A model generated the notes under the pieces. The model was given only the letters and a program-made list of their open reading frames with translations, searched no databases and had not been told where the DNA came from. A program made the translations under genes and the position numbers. From positions 1,286,001 through 1,350,000 of the forward strand of contig NZ_JAOWKY010000001.1 in NCBI RefSeq assembly GCF_025751435.1: a stretch of DNA of 64,000 nt, in the 5' to 3' direction. Shown piece after piece: positions 34,129 to 44,200 of this stretch. The stretch comes from Albidovulum marisflavi. Its GTDB lineage: Bacteria > Pseudomonadota > Alphaproteobacteria > Rhodobacterales > Rhodobacteraceae. Positions within the stretch are counted from its first letter, which is position 1; each line of letters starts with the position of its first letter.

Positions 34129-36363
34129 ATGTCTGGCGATCGGGGACAGGTGACTTCAGCTCATTGGGGGGCCTCGCGGGTTTTCACCGAGGGGGGGCGG
34201 ATCGTGCGCGCCGAACCGTTCGAGGAGGATCCGGATCCCTCGCCCATCGCACATATCTTGCCCAAGGCTGTCCACCATGCCGACAGGGTCGCGCGGCCCT
34301 CGGTCCGGAAGGGGTGGCTTAAGGGTGACAGGGCGCGCGGGTCCGGCCACGACGATTTCGTGGAGATGCCGTGGGACGAGGCCCTGGACATCGCGGCCGA
34401 GGAGATAGGCCGCATCCGGCGCGTCCACGGGAACGAAGCGATCTACGGCGGTTCTTACGGCTGGTCCAGCGCGGGGCGGTTTCACCACGCGCAAAGCCAG
34501 TTGCACAGGTTCCTGAACTGCATCGGTGGCTATGTCGCGCGCCAGGGCAGCTATTCGCTCAGCGCGGCCGAGGTCATGATCCCGCATATCTTCGGTGTAA
34601 GCGAGAGCGAATTCCACTATTCCTACCAGGAGCGTTGGTCCGAAATCGTCGAACATACCGAAACTCTGGTGGCCTTCGGCGGGATCAACACCAAGAACGC
34701 ACAGGTCAACCCCGGCGGAACGGGCGCGCATCGGACCGGCGCCTACCTGCGCGCGTTCGGCGCCGGGCGCGGTGTGATGTTCAATGTCAGCCCGCAGCGG
34801 GGCGACAGCCCCGAGTTCGCGCGCTGGATACCGGTCATTCCAGGCACAGATACAGCGCTGATCCTGGCCCTCGCACACGAGCTTGAGCGGACGGGGCGCG
34901 TGGACCGCGATTTCCTGTCGCGCTGCGCTGTCGGCTACGACCGCTTCCGCGCTTACCTTGCAGGCGAAACGGACGGCGTCGCAAAGAATGTCGCCTGGGC
35001 GTCCGCGATATCGGGGGTGCCCGCGGAGGAAATCGTCGCCTTGGCAGACCGGATGGCCACGACCCGCACGATGGTCGCCGTCTCCTGGTCGGTGCAGCGG
35101 GCCGAGAACGGCGAACAGCCCTATTGGGCCGCTGCGACGCTGGCGGCGATGCTGGGACAGATCGGCCTGCCGGGCGGGGGCTTCGGGGAAGGTTATGGAA
35201 CGACCGATGGCGGTGGCACGGGGCCGACACGCCGCTGGGGCGGTGGTGCGTTGCCGCAGGGGACGAACCCAGTGGGCATCGCCATTCCCGTCGCGCGCAT
35301 CGCGGACATGCTGCTGAACCCCGGCATGCCCTACCAGTACAATGGTCAGAACCGGACCTATCCCGACATCCGCCTGATCATGTGGGCGGGCGGGAACCCC
35401 TACCATCACCACCAGGACCTTCGGAGGTTGGAACGGGCCTGGGAAAAGCCCGACTGCGTCATCGTGAACGAGCCGTGGTGGACGGCGACGGCGCGCCGGG
35501 CCGACATCGTCTTTCCGGCGACGACCCCCTACGAACGCGAAGATTTCGGGCGCGAAAGCACCGATCCCTACATCTTTCACATGCCCCGCCTGATCGAACC
35601 ATTGGGCGAGGCGCGCGACGATTTCGAGATCTTCCGCGGCCTCGCCGCCCGCCTGGGCGCAGAGGAAGCCTTCACGGAAGGGCTGAGCGCCACAGAGTGG
35701 ATCGCCCGCCTTTACGGCGATTTTCGCGCCCACAGCGCGGGGCAAGGGGTCGCGACGCCGGCCCTTGACGATTTGAAGGCGCGCAACTGGGCCAAGATCG
35801 ATCCGCCCCCGCAACCTGCCGAGGGCCCGCTGGCCGCTTTCCGCAGGGATCCGGAGGCGCACCCGCTGCAAACGCCTTCGGGACGGATCGAGGTCTTTTC
35901 AGACACGATCGCGGCCATGGGCTACGGTCACTGCCCCGGTCACGCGGTCTGGATCGAGCCAACCGAATGGCTGGGGACGCGCGACCGCTACCGGCTGCAC
36001 ATGCTGTCGCCGCAGCCCGCCGACAAGCTGCATTCGCAACTTGAAGCGGCGCTGGCGGATGAACCCGACGCCCGGCCCATGCGCGTCGTCCTGAACCCGG
36101 AAGAGGCGAGGTCCCGCGGGATCGCGGACGGCACGCTGGTCGAGGTCTTCAACGACCGCGGCACCTGCCTGGCGCGCGCGCGGATCAGCGACGACGTGAT
36201 GCCCGGCGTCCTGATCCTTCCCACGGGCGCGTGGTACCGGCCGGACGGCCAGGGGCGGGACACGCAGGGCAATCCGAACGTGCTGACGCGCGACATCGGA
36301 ACATCCCCGATCGCGCAGGGGCCTACGGCGCATACCACACTGGTCGATCTTCGCCCCGTCTGA
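34129..36363 (+). CDS. molybdopterin oxidoreductase of the DMSO/biotin-sulfoxide reductase group
   Basis: A 744-residue bis-MGD molybdoenzyme. There is no twin-arginine leader and no N-terminal iron-sulfur Cys motif, so it is cytoplasmic and cluster-free like BisC. GGSYGWSSAGRFHHAQSQLHRFLN near residue 107 contains the expected molybdenum-ligand serine region; VNEPWWTATARRADIVFPATTPYER and SGRIEVFSDTIAAMGYG are signature stretches of the TorA/DorA/BisC branch; and the C-terminal dinucleotide-binding domain (about 620-740) is intact. The ATG at 34129 follows GGGAGGG and is preferred to a TTG at 34075. Located behind metR, it may reduce methionine or biotin sulfoxide; substrate unproven. Confidence 0.9.
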   Translation: MSGDRGQVTSAHWGASRVFTEGGRIVRAEPFEEDPDPSPIAHILPKAVHHADRVARPSVRKGWLKGDRARGSGHDDFVEMPWDEALDIAAEEIGRIRRVHGNEAIYGGSYGWSSAGRFHHAQSQLHRFLNCIGGYVARQGSYSLSAAEVMIPHIFGVSESEFHYSYQERWSEIVEHTETLVAFGGINTKNAQVNPGGTGAHRTGAYLRAFGAGRGVMFNVSPQRGDSPEFARWIPVIPGTDTALILALAHELERTGRVDRDFLSRCAVGYDRFRAYLAGETDGVAKNVAWASAISGVPAEEIVALADRMATTRTMVAVSWSVQRAENGEQPYWAAATLAAMLGQIGLPGGGFGEGYGTTDGGGTGPTRRWGGGALPQGTNPVGIAIPVARIADMLLNPGMPYQYNGQNRTYPDIRLIMWAGGNPYHHHQDLRRLERAWEKPDCVIVNEPWWTATARRADIVFPATTPYEREDFGRESTDPYIFHMPRLIEPLGEARDDFEIFRGLAARLGAEEAFTEGLSATEWIARLYGDFRAHSAGQGVATPALDDLKARNWAKIDPPPQPAEGPLAAFRRDPEAHPLQTPSGRIEVFSDTIAAMGYGHCPGHAVWIEPTEWLGTRDRYRLHMLSPQPADKLHSQLEAALADEPDARPMRVVLNPEEARSRGIADGTLVEVFNDRGTCLARARISDDVMPGVLILPTGAWYRPDGQGRDTQGNPNVLTRDIGTSPIAQGPTAHTTLVDLRPV

Positions 36364-36417
36364 GGGGCGCGTCGGTCAGGCATCGCGAACGGGCCCCAGG
36401 GGCGCATGTGAGGAAGA

Positions 36418-37836
36418 ATGCAGGCGGCAGACGGCGAATATGTCACCTGGGCAGAGGTCTTGCGGGGGCGCTACGCTGCTTCCGTCCTCTTGTGCTGCCT
36501 TGGTGTCTGGCTGCATGCCGCAGACGCGCTGGTCGTGACGACGATGATGCCGGCCATCGTGGCCGATATCGGTGGCGACCGCATCGTCGCCTGGAACTTC
36601 GCGCTTTATGACACCGGTTCCATCGTTGCCGGGGCCGCAACCGGTCTTGTCGCGCTGCGCCTTGGGATCCGAGGGCCGATGATCGCCGCCGCGCTGCTGT
36701 TCGCGGCCGGATGCCTTCTCAGCGCGGTGGCGCCGACGATGCCGGTGCTTCTTGCGGGCCGGGTCGCACAGGGGCTGGGCGGAGGCGGGCTTGTCTCGCT
36801 TTCCTTCGTCGCGGTTGCGCGGATCTTTCCCGTCAGAATGATGCCGCGCGCCTTCGCGGCCATGTCGGTCGTCTGGGGCGCCTCGGCCTTTGCAGGGCCG
36901 CTGGTGGGGGGCGTCTTCGTGACCTGGGGCAGCTGGCGCGCGGGCTTCGTCGCCTTTGCGCTGCAGGCTGCGCTTCTGGCGGTCTGGTTCCGCTTCGGGA
37001 TCGGAGATGGCGCGGCACCAAAGGGTCAGGATGACGCGGCCGGCCTGCCGATGCGGCGGCTTGCTCTGTTGTGCGCGGCGGTGCTGTCGGTGGCCTTTGC
37101 CGGGATCGCAGGCTCCGTCGCGCTGATGTCGCTGTTCCTGGCCCTGGGTGTCGGGGCGCTGGCGCTGTTCGCCTGGCTCGACAATCGCAGCGGAGCGGAC
37201 CGGCTCTGGCCCCGCCGGGCCTTCGATCTGCGGCATCCGACCGGTGCGGCCCTGGTGATGATCCTCGCCATGAACATCTCGACCATGGGGCTCGCGACCT
37301 ATGGGCCGCTTCTGATGGACCTGATCCACGGGACCAAGCCCCTGGTCGCCGGCTACATCGTCGCGATCATTTCGATAGCATGGACTGTGTCCGCCGTTGT
37401 TGTCTCTGGCCAGCCCCAGCGACGCGATCCGATGTTCATCATGGCCGGCATGACCTTGGTGCTGTTAAGCGTGATGGGGCTTTTCCACGCGGTGCCCCGA
37501 GGGCCGGTGTGGCTGATTGCCGTATTCGCCGCCTGCGAAGGGATCGGCTATGGCATGGCCTGGTCCTTCATCGTCCGCCGCGCCGGGCGCTTGGCCGTGG
37601 GCGAGGATACGGACCGGATGACCGCGGCGCTGCCGACGATCGGACGGCTGGGCTACGCGCTTGGTGCCTCGACCATGGGGATCTTCGCCAACTCCGCCGG
37701 GTTCGATGCCTCGGCCAGCGCGCCAGACGCAGCGCAGGTCGCGCGCACGATCTTCCTGGGCAGCATTCCCTTCGCGGCCCTGGGATGGGTGGCGATGCTG
37801 CGCTTTACCACCTTTGGCGGGTCACGCGGCGTTTGA
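36418..37836 (+). CDS. MFS transporter, DHA2-like
   Basis: A 472-residue inner-membrane protein with 13-14 hydrophobic segments. The first half has ADALVVTTMMPAIVADIGG and GRVAQGLGGGGLVSLSFVAVARIFP, the motif pattern of 14-helix drug:H+ antiporters (DHA2), though the motif A region between helices 2 and 3 is weak. It starts 54 bases after the molybdoenzyme gene on the same strand. Possible substrates range from drugs to sulfoxides or other metabolites of the neighbouring enzyme; none can be assigned. Confidence 0.88.
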   Translation: MQAADGEYVTWAEVLRGRYAASVLLCCLGVWLHAADALVVTTMMPAIVADIGGDRIVAWNFALYDTGSIVAGAATGLVALRLGIRGPMIAAALLFAAGCLLSAVAPTMPVLLAGRVAQGLGGGGLVSLSFVAVARIFPVRMMPRAFAAMSVVWGASAFAGPLVGGVFVTWGSWRAGFVAFALQAALLAVWFRFGIGDGAAPKGQDDAAGLPMRRLALLCAAVLSVAFAGIAGSVALMSLFLALGVGALALFAWLDNRSGADRLWPRRAFDLRHPTGAALVMILAMNISTMGLATYGPLLMDLIHGTKPLVAGYIVAIISIAWTVSAVVVSGQPQRRDPMFIMAGMTLVLLSVMGLFHAVPRGPVWLIAVFAACEGIGYGMAWSFIVRRAGRLAVGEDTDRMTAALPTIGRLGYALGASTMGIFANSAGFDASASAPDAAQVARTIFLGSIPFAALGWVAMLRFTTFGGSRGV

Positions 37837-37858
37837 CCGGCAGGAACAGTGCGGCTAG

Positions 37859-37873
37859 GCTTCGTTTCGAAGC
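37859..37873. repeat. hairpin GCTTCG-TTT-CGAAGC
   Basis: GCTTCG (37859-37864) and CGAAGC (37868-37873) form a perfect six-pair hairpin 22 bases past the MFS stop and 20 bases before the small ORF. No T-run follows. Confidence 0.4.
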
Positions 37874-37893
37874 TTCAGGCAAGGAGGGCCGCG

Positions 37894-37977
37894 ATGACAT
37901 ACCGCGTGACGCGGCGACTGACGCTTGGCCCTGTTCCGGCCCCGCATGGCGTGATGCGGGGCGGCGTGGAAGCCTGA
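37894..37977 (+). CDS. 27-codon ORF, possible leader peptide of the ABC-F gene
   Basis: ATG at 37894 follows GGCAAGGAGGGCCGCG, a strong ribosome site, and the frame runs to TGA at 37975-37977, giving MTYRVTRRLTLGPVPAPHGV plus seven residues. A nine-pair stem (GCCCCGCAT 37939-37947 with ATGCGGGGC 37954-37962) lies within its second half. It sits 88 bases ahead of an ABC-F ATPase gene and just before further nested stems. Leader peptides control several resistance-type ABC-F genes. Evidence is only the ribosome site and position. Confidence 0.4.
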   Translation: MTYRVTRRLTLGPVPAPHGVMRGGVEA

Positions 37978-37985
37978 GCGAACCC

Positions 37986-38056
37986 CGTCTGCCCCAAGGC
38001 TGGAGCAAGAGCACCAGCCGGATGTGTTCAGGATGCAAAGCATCCCCCGGCAGACG
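37986..38056 (+). promoter_or_regulatory. nested stem structure ahead of ABC-F gene
   Basis: An outer eight-pair stem CGTCTGCC (37986-37993) with GGCAGACG (38049-38056) encloses two perfect six-pair hairpins: GGCTGG (37998-38003) with CCAGCC (38014-38019), and GGATGC (38031-38036) with GCATCC (38040-38045). This is the layout of a three-way junction ending eight bases before the ABC-F start codon, where it would interfere with ribosome access. No known riboswitch consensus is recognised. Confidence 0.5.
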
Positions 38057-38064
38057 AGACCACG

Positions 38065-39585
38065 ATGAGCCTTCTTTCCGTATCCGACCTTGCCCTGACG
38101 CTCGCAGAGCCGCTGTTTTCCGATCTTGATTTCACCATCCACCCCGGCGACCGCGTGGGCCTTGTCGCCGCCAATGGCCGCGGCAAGTCCTCGCTCTTGC
38201 GCGTTCTTGCAGGGTTCTCGGAACCGACGCACGGCCGCGTGGTCCTTGCGAGGGATGCGAAGGTCGCGCTGGTGGAGCAGGACCCACCCGCGTCGCTTCG
38301 GTTCCTGCCCCTGCGCGAGGCAGTCCTGCTTGGCCTTCCAGAGGAGTCGCGCGATTATGAGGGGTGGCGCGTGGATATCGCGCTGGACGACCTGCTGGTG
38401 CCCCATGACCTGCGCGACAGGCCGATGGAGGCGCTTTCGGGGGGCTGGCAGCGCAGCGCGCTGCTTGCCCGCGCGGCAGTCGCCGAACCGGACATTTATC
38501 TTCTGGATGAGCCGACCAACCATCTTGATCTGTCGCGCATAGGTGTGTTGACCCGCTGGCTGGGGGCGCTGCCGCGTGCGGTGGCGGTCCTCACGGTAAG
38601 CCACGACCGCGCGTTCCTTGATGCTTCGACAACGCACACACTGTTCCTGCGCCAGAGCCGCAGCAGGATCTTCGCGCTTCCCTATTCACCCGCGCGCGCC
38701 GCGCTGGACGCGGCTGACGCCGCCGACGCCCGCGTCTTCGACAACCAGATGAAGGAAGCGCAGCAACTGCGCAGGCAGGCGGCGAAGCTGAAGAATATCG
38801 GGATCAACTCCGGCAGCGACCTGCTGACGGTCAAGACACGGCAACTGACCGACAGGGCCGACAAGATCGAGGCCGGGGCAAGGCCCGGACACCGCGATCG
38901 GTCGGCAGGCGCCATCCGTCTCGAGGGCAGCGCCAGTCATGCGCGCGCGCTTCTGACCTTCGAGGATGCCCAGATCCTTGCCCCCGACGGCCGTCTGCTG
39001 TTCCGGACAGGCCCGAAATGGATCGTGCCGGGCGACCGGGTGGTCCTGCTGGGGCAGAACGGCGCGGGCAAGAGCAGGATGATGGCCACGGTTCGCGCGG
39101 CGCTAGGCGGCGCGGACGGGGCGATCCGCGCGGCGGCATCGGCCCGCGTCGGGATCGCGGACCAGGACCTGGGGCAGATCGATCCCGACCGCTCTCCTCA
39201 TTCCCAGCTTTCTGAGCGGTTCGATCTTGGCGATCAGGCGCTGCGGGGCGCGCTGGCGGGCGCGGGTATCGCCATCGATCGCCAGACCGCGCCGGCCCGC
39301 AGGCTCTCGGGCGGGCAAAGGGCGCGGCTTGCGATGCTGATCCTCCGGCTTGAGCAGCCGAACCTGTACCTGCTGGACGAGCCGACCAACCACCTGGACA
39401 TCGAAGGGCAGGAAGCGCTTGAGGCAGAGATCGCCACCGATGCGGCCGCCGCGCTGATCATATCGCATGACCGCGCTTTCGTGCGGGCGGTCGGAACCCG
39501 CTTCTGGCGGATCGCCGGGCGCCAGCTGGTCGAGGTCGAAAGTCCGGAAGGCTTTTTCCGCGAGGCGGAGGAGGGGGGCGGTTGA
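38065..39585 (+). CDS. ABC-F family ATPase
   Basis: A 506-residue soluble protein with two ABC domains and no membrane region. First domain: Walker A VGLVAANGRGKSSLL near residue 31 and signature ALSGGWQRSALLARA; second domain: Walker A VVLLGQNGAGKSRMM near 328 and signature RLSGGQRARLAMLIL, each with a Walker B LLDEPTNHLD. The inter-domain linker (about 210-270) is charged and helical as in ABC-F proteins that bind the ribosomal E site. It is shorter than Uup or EttA and might be a ribosome-protection or translation factor. A structured leader and small ORF lie upstream. Confidence 0.92.
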   Translation: MSLLSVSDLALTLAEPLFSDLDFTIHPGDRVGLVAANGRGKSSLLRVLAGFSEPTHGRVVLARDAKVALVEQDPPASLRFLPLREAVLLGLPEESRDYEGWRVDIALDDLLVPHDLRDRPMEALSGGWQRSALLARAAVAEPDIYLLDEPTNHLDLSRIGVLTRWLGALPRAVAVLTVSHDRAFLDASTTHTLFLRQSRSRIFALPYSPARAALDAADAADARVFDNQMKEAQQLRRQAAKLKNIGINSGSDLLTVKTRQLTDRADKIEAGARPGHRDRSAGAIRLEGSASHARALLTFEDAQILAPDGRLLFRTGPKWIVPGDRVVLLGQNGAGKSRMMATVRAALGGADGAIRAAASARVGIADQDLGQIDPDRSPHSQLSERFDLGDQALRGALAGAGIAIDRQTAPARRLSGGQRARLAMLILRLEQPNLYLLDEPTNHLDIEGQEALEAEIATDAAAALIISHDRAFVRAVGTRFWRIAGRQLVEVESPEGFFREAEEGGG

Positions 39586-39632
39586 GCCGCCCAGGCGCAA
39601 CCGGGCGGACACTGGGAAACTTTTCGCCCCGC

Positions 39633-39651
39633 GCGCCCTTCACAAGGGCGC
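39633..39651. repeat. hairpin GCGCCCTT-CAC-AAGGGCGC
   Basis: A perfect eight-pair stem (39633-39640 with 39644-39651) lies between the ABC-F and suhB genes. It has no T-run; it could be a weak terminator or part of the suhB leader. Confidence 0.4.
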
Positions 39652-39694
39652 AGGGGCCGCGTATAGGCAGGCGCTGATCCAGGAGAAGCCAGCG

Positions 39695-40486
39695 ATGCAG
39701 GGCAGTGCCAATCTCAACGTGATGATCAAGGCCGCGCGCAAGGCGGGCCGCAGTCTCGTCAAGGACTTCCGCGAAGTCGAAAACCTCCAGGTTTCTGCCA
39801 AGGGGGCGGGCGACTTCGTCAGCCGCGCCGACATCGCGGCGGAAAAGATCATCCGTGAAGAACTGATGACCGCGCGGGCCAGCTACGGCTGGCTGGGCGA
39901 GGAAACCGGCGCGGCGGACGGTCAGGACCCGACCCGGCGCTGGATTGTCGATCCCCTGGACGGGACCACAAATTTCCTTCACGGCTTGCCGCACTGGGCG
40001 ATCTCCATCGCGCTTGAGCACAAGGGCGAGATCGTTTCTGCCGTCGTCTTCGATCCTGCCAAGGACGAGCTTTTCTGGGCTGAAAAGGGCGCGGGCGCGT
40101 GGATGAACGACACCCGAATCCGCGTTTCGGGCCGCCGCGTGATGGCCGAGGCGCTTTTCGCGACGGGCGTGCCCTTCGGCACCAAGAAGACACTGCCGGC
40201 GACCATGCGCGACCTTGCGCGCCTGATGCCCGCCTGCGCGGGCGTGCGTCGCTGGGGCTCTGCGGCGCTGGACCTGGCTTACGTTGCAGCCGGACGCTAC
40301 GACGGGTTCTGGGAACGCGAACTGAATTCCTGGGACATGGCTGCCGGTCTGCTTCTGGTGCGCGAGGCTGGCGGTTTCGTGTCGGGCGTGCGTGAAGATC
40401 AGGACATCTTCGACAGCGGCACGATCATCGCGGCCAATGGCCAGCTGCACGAACCGCTTGCGAACATCCTGCGCGCACCGGCCTGA
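39695..40486 (+). CDS. suhB: inositol monophosphatase family protein (SuhB-like)
   Basis: A 263-residue Mg-dependent phosphatase. GWLGEETG, WIVDPLDGTTNFLHGLPHWAISIAL and WERELNSWDMAAGLLLVREAGG are the three metal/substrate motifs of the family. The ATG at 39695 follows CCAGGAGAAGCC; the upstream open frame belongs to the ABC-F gene region. SuhB also assists rRNA transcription antitermination in E. coli; whether this homologue does so is unknown. Convergent with the rhomboid gene. Confidence 0.94.
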   Translation: MQGSANLNVMIKAARKAGRSLVKDFREVENLQVSAKGAGDFVSRADIAAEKIIREELMTARASYGWLGEETGAADGQDPTRRWIVDPLDGTTNFLHGLPHWAISIALEHKGEIVSAVVFDPAKDELFWAEKGAGAWMNDTRIRVSGRRVMAEALFATGVPFGTKKTLPATMRDLARLMPACAGVRRWGSAALDLAYVAAGRYDGFWERELNSWDMAAGLLLVREAGGFVSGVREDQDIFDSGTIIAANGQLHEPLANILRAPA

Positions 40487-40511
40487 TCGCGACGGACGTC
40501 CTTAGAAAAAG

Positions 40512-41255
40512 CTACCATTTGCGACGCTTCACGCGCGGGACGCGCGTGTGCGTATATTCGGTGTCCGGATGTGGCGGGCGCCCGCCCGTCCTCTGCCAGA
40601 ATTCGGCGGCACCGCGTCTCAGCCAGGCCGGCAGCGTCAGGACGAGCCCGGCGGCGAAGCCCCCCACATGTGCCCAATAGGCGACCCCGCCGATGTCCGT
40701 CGGCGTGCCAAGCCCCGAAAAGACCTGTATCGCGAACCACAGCCCCAGCATGAGCCAGGCGGGCACGGCGACCACACGGAAGAACACGATGAAAATTATC
40801 AGGACGTCGATGCGCGCGCGGGGGAACAGCAGCACATAGCCCCCCATGACGCCGCCGATCGCGCCGGATGCGCCGACGGTCGGGATATCTGAAAGCGGAT
40901 TTGCCGCGATCTGCGCGACCGCGGCCGCCACACCGGCGACGACGTAAAGCAACAGGAAACCCGCGTGCCCCAGGGCATCTTCCAGATTATCGCCGAAGAT
41001 CCACAGAAACAGCATGTTGCCCGCAAGGTGCATGAAGCCGGCATGCAAGAACATCGAGCTGAATATGCCCGTGTATTCGCCGTACTGCGTCACCAAAACC
41101 GGGTACAATGCCCAGTCGCGCAATAGCGCTGACTGCCCCGCGGGCGAGTTGAGGTAGCCCAATTCGACCAGAAAGACCGCAGCATTCGCCAGGATGAGCG
41201 TCCAGGTCACCCAGGGCGTGGAACCGGAAGGATTGTGGTCGCGGATCGGAAACAT
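40512..41255 (-). CDS. rhomboid-family intramembrane serine protease
   Basis: A 247-residue membrane protease with six or seven spans. Catalytic Ser130 is in TVGASGAIGGVMGGY and catalytic His196 in YWAHVGGFAAG; HAGFMHLAGNMLFLWIFG is the conserved His-Asn oxyanion segment of helix 2. The C-terminal tail (about 215-247) is basic and cytoplasmic. It is 39 bases downstream of putA on the same strand but functionally unrelated as far as is known. Confidence 0.94.
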   Translation of the reverse strand: MFPIRDHNPSGSTPWVTWTLILANAAVFLVELGYLNSPAGQSALLRDWALYPVLVTQYGEYTGIFSSMFLHAGFMHLAGNMLFLWIFGDNLEDALGHAGFLLLYVVAGVAAAVAQIAANPLSDIPTVGASGAIGGVMGGYVLLFPRARIDVLIIFIVFFRVVAVPAWLMLGLWFAIQVFSGLGTPTDIGGVAYWAHVGGFAAGLVLTLPAWLRRGAAEFWQRTGGRPPHPDTEYTHTRVPRVKRRKW

Positions 41256-41294
41256 CGTTCGACGCTTTCCGATCCGCGATCTGCCGTCAAGGGG

Positions 41295-44200
41295 TCAGGC
41301 CGCCCCTGCTTCGGCCAGAAGCGCCGCGTTTCCACCCGAGGCGGTCGTGTCGACGCAGACGTGGCGTTCCAATGCCACATGTCCAAGGTCCGGCATCGCG
41401 GTGATCAGCGGCAGGATCGGCCCCCGGCGCTCTGCAAGAGCCAATGCGTAATCGCGGGCCTGTTCTTCCTCGCCCCACCACAGCGCGCCGGCGAAGCCCT
41501 CAAGCGTCGTGAGCATTTCCGGCGCAAGCTGCCCTTCGACCGCCACCGCGGTCCCGCCAAGCGCGCGGATTGCCTCGGCCTGGGTCTGGGCGGCGGCGCC
41601 CGGTCCAAGGCAAAGGAACGGGGCACGGGCGCAAAGCGTCAGCTGATTCGATTCCCCCGTCGGGCCGGGCAGGTCGATCCTGGTGATCTCTCCGCCCGCG
41701 CCGGCCTTGGCAAGTGCCGCGCGCACGGCGTTCGGGTCGGCCTTTGCGTTCGATCCCGCCGACAGAGCGGCAGGTTCGGGTTGGGTGAAGCGCGCCAGGT
41801 ATTCCGGGCCGCCCGCCTTGGGGCCGGTGCCGGAAAGTCCCTCGCCACCGAAGGGCTGGCTGCCGACGACGGCACCGATCTGGTTGCGGTTGACATAGAT
41901 GTTGCCGACGCGCAGCGCCTCGCACACTTCCTGCACGCGGTTGTCGATGCGGGTGTGAAGACCGAAGGTCAGCCCGTAGCCGGTCGCGTTGATGTCATCG
42001 ATGACCTTGGGCAGGTCCTCAGCCTTGTAGGTCGCGAGATGCAGCACCGGGCCGAAGATTTCGCGGCCAAGATCGGCGATGCCCTTCACCCGGATTACCG
42101 ACGGCGCGATGAAATGCCCGTTGCGCGGGATCGAAAGCTGACGCAGCAGCCTTCCTTCCTTTCGCGCCTTTTCGATGTGTGCGCGGATGCCTTCTTCGGC
42201 CTCGGCGTCGATCACGGGGCCAACGTCGGTCGAAAGCGACCAGGGATCACCCAGCTTCAGTTCCTCCATCGCGCCGAAAAGCATGTCGGTGAAATGGGGC
42301 GCGATGTCTTCCTGCACGTAGAGGCAGCGCAGCGCCGAGCACCGCTGGCCCGCGGACTGGAAGGACGAGGCGATCACGTCGCGCACCGCCTGTTCGGGCA
42401 GCGCGGTCGAGTCGACGATCATCGCGTTCAACCCGCCGGTTTCGGCGATCAGCGGCGCACCCGGCGCTAGGTGCTTGGCCATGGCGCGGCGGATGATCAG
42501 CGCGGTTTCGGTCGATCCGGTGAAGCACACCCCGTTGACGCGCGGGTCGGATGTCAGCCGTGCGCCGACGGTTGCGCCGTCGCCGGGCAGAAGCTGCAGG
42601 GCCGAGGCCGGCACACCCGCCTTCAGCATGAGCCCCGCCGCGAAGGTGGCGATCAGTGGCGTCTGCTCGGCGGGTTTCGCCAGGACCGCATTGCCCGTGG
42701 CCAGCGCCGCGGCGATCTGGCCGGTGAAGATGGCAAGCGGGAAGTTCCAGGGGCTGATGCAGACGAATAGCCCGGCCGGGGCTGCGCTGATCGCTTGCGC
42801 GCGCGCCGCGTAGTAGCGCAGGAAGTCGACCGCTTCGCGCACTTCCGCGACTGCGTCCGCCAGCGTCTTGCCGGCCTCGCGCGCCAGGAGCGCGAAGATT
42901 GGGCCGAAGTTTTCCTCGTACAGGTCGGCGGCACGGTTCAGGATGACTGCGCGTTCCTTGGAAGAGGCCGCCCAGGGACGTGCAGCGGACAGTGCGGTGT
43001 CGACATCCTCGGGCGATGCGTCGGTGATGCGGCCCACGCGGGCGCCGGTGGCGGGGTTGGCAACAAGGCGGGGCGCCAAGCCCTTCACCTTGCCCGCGAT
43101 CAGCGGCTGGCCGGTGAATTCCGTCTTGGCGTGTTCGTCGCGCGCCGTGTCGATCATAGACAGCGTCGGCGCGTCGGTCAGGTCGAACCCTTCCGAATTC
43201 CGCCGTTCGGGCGCGAAGAGTTCCGGACCCTTGCGGATGACGCGGTTGGCAATGTCGGGCAGCATCGCCTCGACCGCATCGAACGGGTCCGACGCGACGG
43301 TTTCCGGCGCGACTTCAAGGTCGACGATCTGGTGCACGAACGAGGAGTTGGCTCCGTTTTCCAGCAGGCGGCGCACCAGATAGGCCAAAAGATCGCGGTG
43401 CGCGCCGACGGGGGCGTAGATGCGGCAGCGCGTGCCCTCATCCCGGTGGACGATGTCATGCAGACGCTCGCCCATGCCGTGAAGGCGCTGGAACTCGAAC
43501 GCGGTCTTGTCCGCCGCCATGTCCAGGATCGCGGCGACGGTATGGGCGTTGTGGGTCGCGAACTGCGGATAAATGCGATCCGTCAGGCCCAGGAGCTTGC
43601 GCGCGTTCGCGATGTAGGAAACGTCGGTCGCCTCCTTGCGGGTGAAGACCGGGAAGTCGGTCAGGCCCATGACCTGCGCGCGCTTCACCTCTGCGTCCCA
43701 GTACGCGCCCTTGACGAGCCGGATCATGATCTTGCGGTCAAACTTGTCTGCCAGCGCATGCAGCCATTCGATCACGAGGCCTGCGCGGCGGCCGTAACCC
43801 TGCACGACCACGCCGAACCCGTCCCAACCTTCAAGTTCCGGGTCCGACAGCACGGCCTCGATCACCTTCAGCGAAAGCGTCAGACGGTCGGCTTCCTCGG
43901 CGTCGATGTTGAAGCCCATCTGCGCCTTGGCGGCCTGCCGGGCCAGATCACGCACGACGGGCACCAGCTCGGCCATCACGCGTGCTTCCTGCGCCACTTC
44001 GTAGCGCGGATGCAGGGCGGAAAGCTTGACCGAAATGCCCGGATTGGCGCGGATGTCGTCAGAACGGCAGGCCGAGGCGATCGCGGTGATCGCGCGCGCA
44101 TAGGCCACGGCATAGCGGCGGGCGTCGTCGGCAGTCTTTGCGGCCTCGCCCAGCATGTCATAGGAATAGGTGTAGCCCTGCGCTTCCATTCCCGCGGCGC

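Noticed and set aside
37986-38056. Cobalamin riboswitch ahead of the ABC-F gene
   Set aside because: The nested stems suggest a riboswitch, but the B12-box sequence and the conserved core strings of that class are not present.
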